64,000 nt of DNA from NCBI GenBank assembly GCA_005765155.1, contig VCCP01000003.1, positions 1,860,001 to 1,924,000 on the forward strand, in the 5' to 3' direction. Below are positions 32,577 through 44,162 of this stretch, piece by piece. The DNA comes from Zelopaecilomyces penicillatus. Its lineage: Eukaryota > Ascomycota > Sordariomycetes > Hypocreales > Pseudodiploosporaceae. Within the stretch, counting starts at the first letter, position 1. The number at the start of each line of letters is the position of its first letter. The position numbers were made by a program, and so were the translations under genes. The notes below the pieces were generated by a model. It made no database searches. It saw nothing but the letters and a program-made list of their open reading frames with translations, and had not been told where the DNA came from.

Positions 32577-32867
32577 GATGAGCGCGATGCGTGATGAAGA
32601 GCTGAAGACTGGACGAGAAGACTGTAGTCGACAGCAGTGAAGAAGGGCGAGAGAGTGCGGTAAGATCGAGAGAGACTGATGATGGACTGAATCAAAGACG
32701 AAGAGTGTGGGGGCCGTTGCCCTTTATGGTTTTGGGACGGGGGCGATGAGATGTGAATCTAAAATGGCGAAAGTAGCAAAACTCTACTTTGGGCCCAAGA
32801 GAGGAAACACCAAACAAGCAAAGCCCGGAGACGGTCGTCGGCGAGGACAGGCACCACGCCAGGGTAG

Positions 32868-32999
32868 CCGGAGGGGCTGCTGGGGGCGTGCTGGGGCGTG
32901 CTTGGGGCCTGTCTGCACAGTACTAGGGGGGGGCTGCTGGGGGACCTGCTGGGGGAAACCGACTGGGGCAATGCTTGGGGAGGGGCGGCGGGAGGGGAC
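32868..32999 (+). repeat. G-rich tract with many G runs
   Basis: At least eight runs of four or more G fall within 130 nt, several spaced 7-10 nt. It lies about 500 nt upstream of the small cysteine-rich gene, on the opposite strand to its transcript. Confidence 0.7.
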
Positions 33000-33080
33000 C
33001 AAGCTGTGAGTGACAATGGATGGATCACAGAATAGACCACAGCAACGCCGCTGCACAGTACAGAGAGGGATACCTACTCA

Positions 33081-33110
33081 CGTCTCTGTCCGTCTCTGTA
33101 CGTCTCTGCG
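33081..33110. repeat. 10-bp tandem repeat cgtctctg(t/c)n, 3 copies
   Basis: Three adjacent 10-bp units differing only in the last two bases. Confidence 0.85.
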
Positions 33111-35118
33111 CTGTGTCTACTCTCAACTGTGTCTGGAGCTAAAGTGGGCAGCCACGACATCTGATCATCGGGAGGTAGGCGGCCGAAGTCTCGGACGGGC
33201 TTGGGGTTGGGGTGGATTGGCGGCATCGGCGCACCAGAGCAGACGTGTCATATCGGCTGTGAGACTCTTGATATGTTGTCATTACTGCTTCGTACTTCGT
33301 AGGGGTTTGTCTTTTTTTTTTTCCTTGAGAGGACGGGGTAGGGCAGGGGGGAGGGTGTGTGAGGTGTGCGTGAGGTGAGGCACTTGTACTTATGTAGGTG
33401 TGAGGGAGGTGTGTCGATGAGGTGTGCCGAGAGCGTGGGCAAATGTGCTCCTAATCTAATCCTCCTCCAGTGTGTATACTTCGTGCATGCGAAGACAGAT
33501 CCGTTCTGTACGAGTCGCTAGCAGTGGCGCCTCGCTGCCACCCTAGATGGGACTTTGGTTAACGCTTGTGAATTGAGTAAGATGGAAAGACAAAGATGCG
33601 AAGACGAAAACGGGACACGCAAAGGGGGAGCAGTTAGCTAATCGAAATTGCTTGATTGAGTCGCTGAATGCGACTCACAAACGACTAAGGCTCACGCAAT
33701 AATCAATGATTATGAAAGTACCTCTACTGAGAAGGTCAGAGGTAATCTATAGCTAGGGACCTAGGCGGCGGACATCGGGGAGGAACGAAGTACCGACGAA
33801 TCGTAGTTCAAGACCGGAGACTCGGAGGCGAGACCTGGGGGATACTCGGGGAAGGGGGGCGTGAGGCCAGAAACGGCGGATGGGCTTTAGCGGGGGGGAT
33901 ATGGAGACGGCGGCGCACAATTGGATATGCGGAATGGCAATGGGGATCCGTCGAATTGAGAGTCAAAGGCGAAGTGTGTGCCACGATTAGTTATCCATCG
34001 ATGGGAGATGCCCCCAGCTAGGAGTAGTAATCGAGTTAGGAGCACTAGCTAGTCGCTAGGCTTTGGAGACGCAGGCGGCCCGGTTAGTTGGTTAGCTGCG
34101 AGGTGGCCTGTTGGGTACCACATTTTAGCAGTTGGTTAGCACCATCAGCGCCGCCACCAAGCGCGATGCGATCTGCTTTGGGTGCCGTCGCCCGCAAAGA
34201 TCACTGCTTACGGGGTGCTCTGCCAGAGCAGCTATGAATGTCATTGATTATGAGCAGCAGCAAACGACGAGAAAAAGCAGCTGGTCCGGAGCCCTTCCAA
34301 GTCCGGGCTATTCAGCTGAGTTGCCCAACCTGCAAGCGCAACTTGGTGCTGTCCTCCGTACCTGCCTGTAGTAAGCTAGCAGGTGCGATGAGTTGGAATT
34401 ACAGGCGGGTATTAAACAAACGTTAACACGAAGGTACAGTGGTGTAACTGATGATGGCTCTTGACGGTCTTGTTTGCTTGCTTCAATTCCGCCCACAGGG
34501 CAGACTGGCGCCTACCCAGGTAAAATTGGGCCAACAGGGTTGGACTTGGTAGGGACGACTAACAGACATTCACTCCCCTCACCCTCCTACATTACCTTCC
34601 TGGCACATGGACTTGGCCGAGTTACTTGTGTGTCGGGGCGAGGAGCATGAGGTACTACCTACTTAGTACTATGGGTAATATCACTAGGAGGTACCTTAGT
34701 CGGAGTAATTCCAAAAAGATTTTGTATCATGCACTGCAAGAATTCAGACAGGTGCAAACCCTCTGTGAGCAAATTGAAACAATGCCTATAGGGACGCAAA
34801 CGGGCAACTCCCGGAGTGGCGACAATAATCGAAAGAAGAAAAACAGAACATCAGGACGATACGTTTTGCTGACTGCCTACTAATGGCACAGTAATTAGGA
34901 TGTCCCCTTAGCCTCTCTGTGCTGCAGTCGCTTGTGACACTTGTTCAAGGGGCAAGCAAGCCTGCATGTTCACCTTACCTCCCAAAATCAACATTTTTCT
35001 TGGTATTAGTCGTGCGAAAAAAGGCAACATTTCCAAAGGCTCCTTTTTTAGTCGCTGCTAGCTAACCGGGTATCAATGTGTAGTACCTTGCCTGATGCAA
35101 CTAAATAGGTGTGATGCA

Positions 35119-35153
35119 CGCCTGACGCCTGTCGCTTGTCGCCTGTCGCCTGT
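35119..35153. repeat. 7-bp tandem repeat cgcctgt, 5 copies
   Basis: Units cgcctga, cgcctgt, cgcttgt, cgcctgt and cgcctgt. Confidence 0.9.
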
Positions 35154-37813
35154 AATTATTGGGTCCATGAAACGAAGTAATTATTACTGTGGGCTGGAAT
35201 GGACGATTTCCCCTCTTGATCCAAGATGGCCCTAAAGCTGCGAACGGCTGGCGATCTATCCAGAGTTAGTAAATCCTCGAAACCTCTCGCGCATTGGTGC
35301 AACACCAGCTGGACTGTTTTCAAACACAGGAAACTCTGTTTACTTCTTTTCTTCCTTTGTATTTTTGATTATTTTTTATTTTTACTCCCCTCTCTACGTT
35401 CTCATTCTTTTATTCAAGGTACTTTTACTATATCCAAACCAGAGCTTTGACTGAAAATGCTAGGGTCCTCATCGTCTGCGCGTTTTTGTGTCGGGTACTA
35501 ATGTGTATTGCACTACAGGTAATACTAAGGTCTCCAGTGTTGCCGACTAATCTAGCACCTAGGAGCGCGGCACAAACGCCTGCAATTTGCGCTGTGCCGA
35601 TGTTGACTTAGATGCGAACTTACTTTTCCTGATGTATTTCTAATTACTATTCTGTCAAGAAATAGCATCTGTGTTTAAGCACCCCTCTCGGGATGCGAAA
35701 ATGTTCGGTGCCTTGTTACCAAAACGGAAACGCAACCGAATGTCGTCCTGCTTCTTCCACGAGTATGCATCTTACTACTTATTTTCTGTACGCTAGTATG
35801 TCACTAATATGCCGGAGAATTGGAACCGAGATGCTATCGTTGGCTCAACATCGCGCACAGTCATCGAATCCTCCCCATCCTCGACGATGGCCTACTTGAC
35901 AATTCCTACCTCGCAACCAAAGACCACCACACTGTGCAGAGTCCCATCCAACCATCGCTCATGGGACAAGGGGCACAAGGACCGTGTCTAATCGGTGTAC
36001 CGGCTTTGGAACCCTAATCGCTAACCTGCAGCACAAGCCTGCCGTGTGTGTGGGCTGGTAGTGGTGACAGGGCCTTATCGTGCCCACACAGCAGCATCTC
36101 TGGATCGTGGGTTTTGGGCACTGGTCCACTCACCCCCGGCAAGCCGATCCCGGGCCCCGGGACTGGTTCCTACCTGGATGTACAGTAAAACGATGGGATA
36201 GCTAGGATATTACCTGCTAAGGAGGCAGTTATTGGATACAGGTGCTAGGTATGTTTGATGTATCCACTGCGCTACCAACTCCCATTGGAGGCATCGTATG
36301 TTCCATGCTGCTGGTACTATAGGGGTGGGTGTCCGTGTCTCAGCGATTACAAAACAGCGTTCAGAGAAGCGAGCAATTCCGAACTCTACACGCTCTTGTG
36401 CCTGCATATATGGACCCATTTGCGGATCACTTGAGCCGATTGCATACAATATATGGGGGCATATCCTGGGCCAGTATGCTTGCGTGCGGAATTCCTCCCG
36501 GTCTTGGGCTGTTTCTTTTTCATAACTACTAAAAGTCGGGTTTTCCTTTGGGGGGGGGGGAGGAGGCTGTTTTCTTGGTCTTGGTTCTGGTTTTGGAGCA
36601 CAGCTTCCGCCAGCCACTGGGGTTGTGCATGATAACGCGCAGATGAACCCGTTGAGAAAGCAATCATTATATTACAAGCATTTATACGGGTGCGTTACTC
36701 AGGTACTAGTGTAAAATATTGATTAAAATAACAAACGGCGAATGTTGCTGCAGGTTCTGCCCTCATCTGGTTCAGATGTGTATCCGTCCATGAGTAGTAG
36801 ATAATATGCGTCCATGTATGCATATACCTGCGTTAAAACAGATGTATACAAGACACAACGAACTGCAATTTCATCGTACGATGTGCGTTCATACTTTTAG
36901 CCGCCCATGAAGGTCGTACTCCGTATTTCGCACTTGCCAGCCTCTGTAAATAATGCTGTCCCATTTCCAACCGATGCAAGGCTGGCAGCGGGCGTTGACA
37001 GGTTCCACTGGGTTGAAAAACATAGCAATGGAGGAGGGGGCTTGAATAGTTGTCTTTGTGGGCTCGCATTGGGCGCAGAGCGCTCCTTGGAGCTGAGCCG
37101 CCAGATGCCACCATCCCTGTCCACAGGTGCAGACGAAACATTCAGATGAGCACGACCCTTACGGATCCCGATCGACAAATGCGATCCCAAGCCAATTGCC
37201 TACATACAGGCCGCATTGGCTTGCAACCACCGCGCTACCTCAAACCCACCCAGTCGATTAAAGCAAATTAACTGCCCCCCCTTTCGCTCTTCATATCGTC
37301 ATCCAGTCTGGCTATACTTGGGGGGCTTGCGAGGCCTTCAGCTTGCTGCCGTCTCCAAGCGGCTGCTGGGCTCGGTCTCTTGAGCTGATGCATGTGTCAT
37401 TAAACCCACAAAGGTGTAGGCGTGTCTCGCAGCTGGGCTTGCAGTGCAAAAGAAAGCCACGCAATCATGGTACGCAAAAGGATCTGATGGACTGAATAAA
37501 CGGTGAACCTTTTTAGTCTCAAAGCCTTCCTTACCTAGCTTTGCATTTGTTGAAACACCGCCGTGGACAAAAACGTGATAAGACAATCACCTGTTTGTTT
37601 TTTGTGTGTCTCGCACAGTTGAACTTGCTTGGTCAATCGCTCGTTCTGCGATATCGTACTTTTCGCTATCGGGTACACAGCAAATCATGATGTGACAATT
37701 AGTACCTACCTGAAGAACAGAGTTGAGTCGCCCCTACCTTGCCTAGCATCAAGGCTTCCTTCCTAACTATCGATACTACCTTGGGTAGTAACGGATCTGG
37801 CAGGTGCATCTCA

Positions 37814-37926
37814 CTACCTACCTACCTTACCTGAGTATTATAACATGGTAAACGACGTACTGTTTGCATGGTAGGTACCTCCTACCAGTACGTGTAGAGG
37901 TACTAACTAGGTAAGGAGGTAGGTAG
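37814..37926. repeat. 113-bp inverted-repeat (hairpin) element made of TACC/GGTA
   Basis: The left arm ctacctacctaccttacct (37814-37832) is nearly the reverse complement of the right arm aggtaaggaggtaggtag (37909-37926). Inside lies a near-palindrome ggtaggtacctcctacc (37870-37886). No ORF. Confidence 0.8.
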
Positions 37927-40900
37927 CTTCACACAGGGTTCGGTGCTGGGGAACTACTACTAGATACTGATACTGGGTAATGAATATGCACAGCTGTAAG
38001 ACTCGATCCTGCCTGCCTGTGACAATGCTCTATGCTCAGGTTGTACTCCCATAGAGTAAGATCTGGAACATGTGGCATCTTTTCTTCTGCTCGTTCCGTC
38101 GTAAAGTTTCTTCCGCATTTCTCATTCATGAAAAGGACTTTCACTCGTTTTGGCTCTGCGCTACCCCTGCCACTCTTGCGTCAGTCTCCCGTCATACACT
38201 CAAACTCCTTTGGACGTACCTGCGCCTCCTTTGGTTGGGACTGGCTTTTTGCCTCTTGTTGTTAAACAATGAACGGAACAGGCTGGTTCAGGCTCTGAAG
38301 CTACAAGTTTCAACCCCCCAATCAAGCCAAGTCAACCCCCACCCCACTATGAATTGCTTTTTCTTTCCACCTCGTCCATGTCCATGGGCAATCATTTGGC
38401 ATATTCAATTCCCCTTGGAAGGCCCTGCATGCGCTGTCCCCCCCCCCTCCACCTCCCCTTTGACCTCCTGGCACTGTCAAATCAATCCTTGTCTCCTCTC
38501 TTGGCCGATTCCCACAAGTCCAACAGGAATGAAAATCTTGTCCCTGCTCTTGGAAACCCCCGACAAGAAACGGTAATATGCCTCTGTAACCCCTAAGCGC
38601 TGTATTTTCTTTTTTCTTGACTGGTTAGCTTCAAGCCAGACAGTTGTTGAAGCTCAATTCCTTGACACAAAACACATCATCTCCAGGATCGCTTTGCTAC
38701 AGCCTAGACCATTCCTCTTTAGCACCGACCTCCTCTGCAGTAGACACGGACCCCCCTAACGCCACGATCGAGACAAACTGTACTACGCCTATCCAATTCA
38801 CCCTTGTACTACACGTAGTAGCTGCTATGTAGTGAGATATCATGGCTGGGTTGCTGAGAAAACCTGAAGCAAGGTGGGTTTCTGGCACTTCATAGTACGC
38901 ACATATAACGAAAGACCCCATTGTGCACAAATTCTAACCCTAACCTACAATAGCGATGACTTTGTACATCAAGCTACTATCTTGTTACAGGCTGTCTCAT
39001 ACAAGAATGTTGACGTGACTATAAAGATATGGTATGATAGTGATGTGTCCTATGGGCCCCATCCCTATTGATAATAGGTTAGCTCTCCAAGCACTGAGAA
39101 ATATGGTACTCAATTAGCCGATTTCAGGTGGGTAGCACATTCAACATATCTGCTATATTGATAGGAAGAATTATCACAAAGATAATCGCGAATGTTGATC
39201 TGCCTAACTAAACTAAACTAGTGTTCAGTAGGTCTTATTTCTTGCCGGTACTGGTCCTCGACTATCTGGGGGCTTTTTGGCTTCCCATATGAGTAATCTG
39301 TCATCGGGCTGTAGGTCTGGGCTTTTTGAGATCTGATCTCTTCAGGAGGCTAATCTTGGCTAAAGCATAACGCAAGCTGAAAAATATTAATAGGCGCTCC
39401 AGCTACCAAGTCCCAATGATCGTGTCATATTATTAACAGGGCTGAGCCACTTCGGCCATCAATCAGCTCCATGCCGACCACCTCAAACGATGCATATTTG
39501 CTTTTGCATCTGTATTAACACTACCATGATCAGCATCATCAATGATCACCATTATCAGTAGCAGCTGCAGCAGCAGCCGCCGCCGAGGGCAATCCCGGGG
39601 ACCAGATGCCGGAAAGATCCTTCAATTAACACAAAGCGGCATCCGGTGCGACATGGGCGAATGAAATGCTGCAACGCACTCGTACTATCTCAGAATCACA
39701 GGCACGAAGCTAGGCTTGGGTTTTTTTTCTTCTTCTTCTCCAAGCCCCACATCATCATCTAACTTGAGTTTCCCATGCCCATGGCACCAAGAAACAGCGT
39801 CCACAAATGCTTGGTATTACGACAACATACACGAAGTAGACCATTACTAGCCTGTTTGCCAGGGGCTGCAACCATCCCTACCCTTGCGCAAGCCAACTAA
39901 AGCCTCATTGGGACCAACCATTGTTAGGACAAGTACTGCTATGGTCCCGTGGGCTAACTTGCCGACGACTTTCGGCCGCCGCCCCCAGTTGATTAAGAGT
40001 AAAAAGTTTTCGCACAAAATGGTTGCGGTTGTCGAGGCGCGATCGTTGCTTGAAATGCCGACCTACGAAGCACGCCAGGCTCACTAGTCGTGGGCTTTTG
40101 CATCCTTAGATCACGCAACTGGATCGGATGGCGGATCGTACACCACCATACACTCATGCCCAGCGGGATTTGGGTGTAATTGTAATTACAACCTTTCTCA
40201 ATGCTTAGTTTCGCCCAAAGAATTGGTAATTCTGTGGGTGTCGAACTCAAAGGGCAGCATTGGTCACACCACAAGATGAGTGTGCGAAAACAGTCATGGC
40301 TATCTGTTGCAGGGCCAATGACTGCGCGCCCCTCGACCCCGTCCAGGAACCTGTCAGTTATTACAGATCCCATTCACCTGCACAAGGCGCCAAACTAAAT
40401 ACGAACCCCCTCTACTCTCGTTTACGGCTCAGCGCCATCGGAACACCAGGAAATCCAACTCTCTCCTCTGAACGCCATGGTGCTTCTAACGGTGAAACGT
40501 TCTTGCGCAACTAGTCGATATGTGCCTACAGATGGCATTCCTACTATTCTGCCACAGGTAATAGCCGGTATCGATGTTGTATGATGAAGCGTTTTTCTCG
40601 TACAATGCACCATGACAGCTTGTTCCCTCCAAGATGATGCATCACATCTGGAAACCTGACTATGCTGGGTGACAAATTGCTCCACCACCCTTCGTTTGTG
40701 ACAGCGGCCCGGTTTCATACTACGTACTCCACAAAGCCTACCCGCCGATTTTCTTCTCAGGATCAGCGTTCCATCGGGTTGGTTCGTGCAACAACGGGCC
40801 AGATTATGCTGATGGTCACATCTTGTGAAGATCCACCTCCACGTTGTCTCAAACAACCGGATGTGACCTGGAAAAAAAAAACCACCTGGGAAATTTGATC

Positions 40901-42730
40901 ACTTGTCGTGCCACAGGCCTCTTTGTACACAGACCCATTCTGTATGCATTGGGTCAAAGGGTTTCGATCAACTTTCCATGTCGTACGATTTCAAATTCTG
41001 AATGAGCCCAAAACACTACTAACTGTTGCAGGCCAGCCCCTTGTCGTCGCTGTACTAAGACCATGCCACTGAGCTCTAAGACAACTCATCGTAGGCACAA
41101 CAGACCAATCGGCGAGCAGCTTGACATATCAACGTCACCATGGCAAGTGATCTTCTTTAGCGTGTGCCTCATAGACAAATAAGTATATTATCAAGTTTTG
41201 TACATCTTGTAGTGGCTTGTTGTTATCCCTCGCCGAGTCTTGGTGGAACGGTGGAATCAAGCCATATTTTTGCGTCCTTGCCTTGTCTAGATGGACAATT
41301 GTCTTGAGGGGGTAGACATGGGAGGTAAGGGCTGTTGGCAAGCTGTTGAAAGCAGATACTAAGAAACCGCTACTCTGAGACTTGAGGGAAGAGACACATT
41401 AGACGGAACCGACAACTGACATTTGTTCATGCAGCCTCTCCCGATGCTGGGTCAAACAAATAGGCTGACTATACTTGAATGCATGCATACATACAAACAC
41501 ACTCCCTTGCCTGGCTTGCATTCCCCGCTACAGCACCCGATGCATTGGGAACGAATCAAGGTTCGCCTTGCCAACGTTTTCTCCGCCACGATGCCAATTC
41601 CAGTGGCGTCGAGATATCAGAATGGGCATGCCACAATCTTGTACCCAAAGGTGAAAGTTTCTGTGTCTTGTCATTTATCAGAAGAGGAGACTAGCTGAGT
41701 TCTGCGGAATGGTGCGCCCAAATTATCAATCAGAGTGGCAAATCAGGCAACGATGAACCATCATGCCCAACCTTCATGTGGAACGTTGCGACAGCCTGCT
41801 TATAGAGGACATTGCAACTAGGCGGCATGATATCCCATCAACCAAATGAGCTGGCTTTGGATGAAGGGCTTAAACCGGGGTTGCTCAGGTTTCGTCGCGG
41901 CAGATGAAGCCAAGATTGCAAATAAAATTCTGATGAAAGAGCCGTCAACGTCAAAAGGAGCGTGCGACAATTGTCCGAAAACCTGGCCCCGCGGCATCTT
42001 CGCACCATCCCCGCCCTCTCCGACAACACAACCCTACTTTAGTGAAGGCATACAGCGTAGACACAGAACGAACCAAGTACAAGCACAGTGGAAGCACGTA
42101 TATGAATGCATGGACATACTACGGATTGCTTGAGGTCTCAGAAGGGCAAGATGCATCGTTCAAGTCATCAGGCTGCCAGCCATGATGCAGAAAGCTTTGT
42201 GCTACTTCTAACTGAACCTTTGCCTCCCGGTGAATGGCCGTTTTTGTGCGACTTCCCGCCCTTGGCTGGTATTCCATATGTCTGCAACAATCTCAATTCA
42301 AATACTTGATCGGGCATGTCGGTCGGCTAAGGTTTGGACAGCAGCCAACACTGGTTCTCTTTCACCGGCTACGCACTTTGTCGGCGGCCAACGGCATACA
42401 AAGGAATACATGTACAGGTGTGAGTGAGAATCTGTTAAGTGAATACGTGTTAAAGCCAGCACCCCCATACATTTATGCATATACCTAGCATTAGTACTCT
42501 CTGTAACATTATCCTGTGGTGGAACGGGAGTGCAATTGTATCATGCATATCAATTCTCACACACTTTTGGTATTTCTCCGGTGGCCAAGGTGTGTCTCAC
42601 AAGGTGATCCAAATCACACAGGAATGCGGATGTGACAGGCGGCAGACAGGCACGCAGACAGGCTCAAGGGTTGATTTGACACCAAGCCTTCATTTGGCCG
42701 GTATTGCTTACATTGTAAACCAAACCAACA

Positions 42731-42744
42731 CCCCCCCCCCCCCC
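42731..42744. repeat. Poly-C run of 14
   Basis: An uninterrupted C tract followed by further short C runs. Confidence 0.95.
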
Positions 42745-44162
42745 AATACCCCCCTCTTTCCCCTCTCTTTCACCCCCAGTGCATAATTGCCCACTGAAAA
42801 CTCATCCACATAACGGCCGGAATCGGTTCCGACTGTCGGCAGTAACCAATGGAGGATCAGTGAGGATTCTAGAGGAACGACATCAAAAGGCGGCCCCAGC
42901 CTGAGGCTTGCCAGACGCAACAGAACAGGGACGTCTACAGGGGAGCGGGACCTCCCACAAGGCTGTTGCTGATGCTGTGCGTCAATCACCTGCACCGTAC
43001 CCTGACAGTTTCTGGCGCTCCTCAACTCCTTCAGTATGAGTTTTTTTTCCTTGTTTTTAGTCCTTCTTTTTTTATCCCTTTCTTTCCTTGATTCCGGTTT
43101 CAGCGACCGAGGCTGATGAGAGTCTGTTGGTCGGGGGTCGACGAATGGCTTGCAAGCCTCCACCTGCTGAGGTGGAAACCGGTCAAGAGGCCCTGCCTGC
43201 ATGGGGCCAGTGTTGGGAGCCTTGCCGAGATCTATCCGCACGGCAGCGGCATCATCGCTGTCCATCCCCTCGCTCCGTTCCGGTGGGGATCGGCGCTACC
43301 GGCCATTTCTTCCACCAAGTAGCCGTGCCGTCAGGCAAGTAGCCATACCCGGAGGAGAGCAGCTTGAGCCGCCTCCCTTCCCCCCCGTCACCACCATCAC
43401 CACCCCCGTCGGGTACGACCGCTGGGAAGAGGGCAAGGGCCGCTGCAGACACGCAACAACATGATGAGTGGCTGCAGTAATTTGTCACACGCAGAGCACA
43501 TACACCTGAGAGACGGGAACTTGGACTGGGTTCTTCGCAGCCTAAAATTGTTGCAAGATAACAGGGGGCATGGTAATCACATCTCTCTCTCTCTCTCTTA
43601 TTTGACGTCCTCTCATCACGACCGCCTGCCAAGACTGCACATTATCAAACAAAACACAACAGTTTTTGTTATCCTAAGCACTCCAGGGATACCCAGGCGA
43701 TTTGATGCTCACCTCCCCTCCCCTGTCCAGTTGTTGGATCCAAAACGCCAAACTTCGATCCGTGTACTCCCGCAAGTTTCCCTTAATCGCGCCCAAGAAT
43801 GACCCAACACACAACCCCCCCAAAAGGAGAGTGGGGGGAGGCAGAGGAAAGCTAATGCAAAATTGAGGCTGACCCATCCATGCCTTCCCCCCCAGAATTT
43901 CCCCCATAATACTAAATCAAATATCCACAACGCCATCCCACAGCTTGTCTAACAAATAAAATGATATAAACAGCAAATTCCGCATACAAATTGAATGATG
44001 ACTAATTTGACTGAAGAAGGTATGAAACGAATATGCAGCTGTGCCGTCGTAGATACTTTCGACTACTTTGGCAACGTCGAGCAATGGTATGTTCTTTTTG
44101 ATAAATTCCAGAATATCGCGGTCGGATGGGGTCTCTGTCTTCATGTAAACAAACGGTAAGCT

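Larger units (their letters stand above)
32394..44162. other. Gene desert of about 11.8 kb
   Basis: No ORF shows convincing protein features. The longest frames (36210-36617, 38070-38576, 40422-40856, 42708-43265) overlap open frames on the other strand or lie in low-complexity DNA. Contents are a G-rich tract near 32870-32999, tandem repeats at 33081 and 35119, TACC/GGTA clusters, an inverted-repeat element at 37814-37926, a pyrimidine-rich leader-like segment at about 38050-38800, a 14-nt C run at 42731 and a (tc)n run near 43584. Confidence 0.5.

Noticed and set aside
36210..36617. 135-codon - strand ORF
   Set aside because: The N-terminal part derives from a poly-C/T tract; open frames on the + strand cover the same bases.
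38070..38576. 168-codon + strand ORF
   Set aside because: It translates a pyrimidine-rich leader-like region (Ser/Pro/Leu/Phe bias) and shows no domain.
38934..38945. Telomere-like taaccctaacc
   Set aside because: Less than two repeat units; expected by chance.
42708..43265. 185-codon - strand ORF
   Set aside because: Low-complexity Arg/Lys/Gly content, running into the poly-C tract; no family, and overlapped by + strand ORFs.
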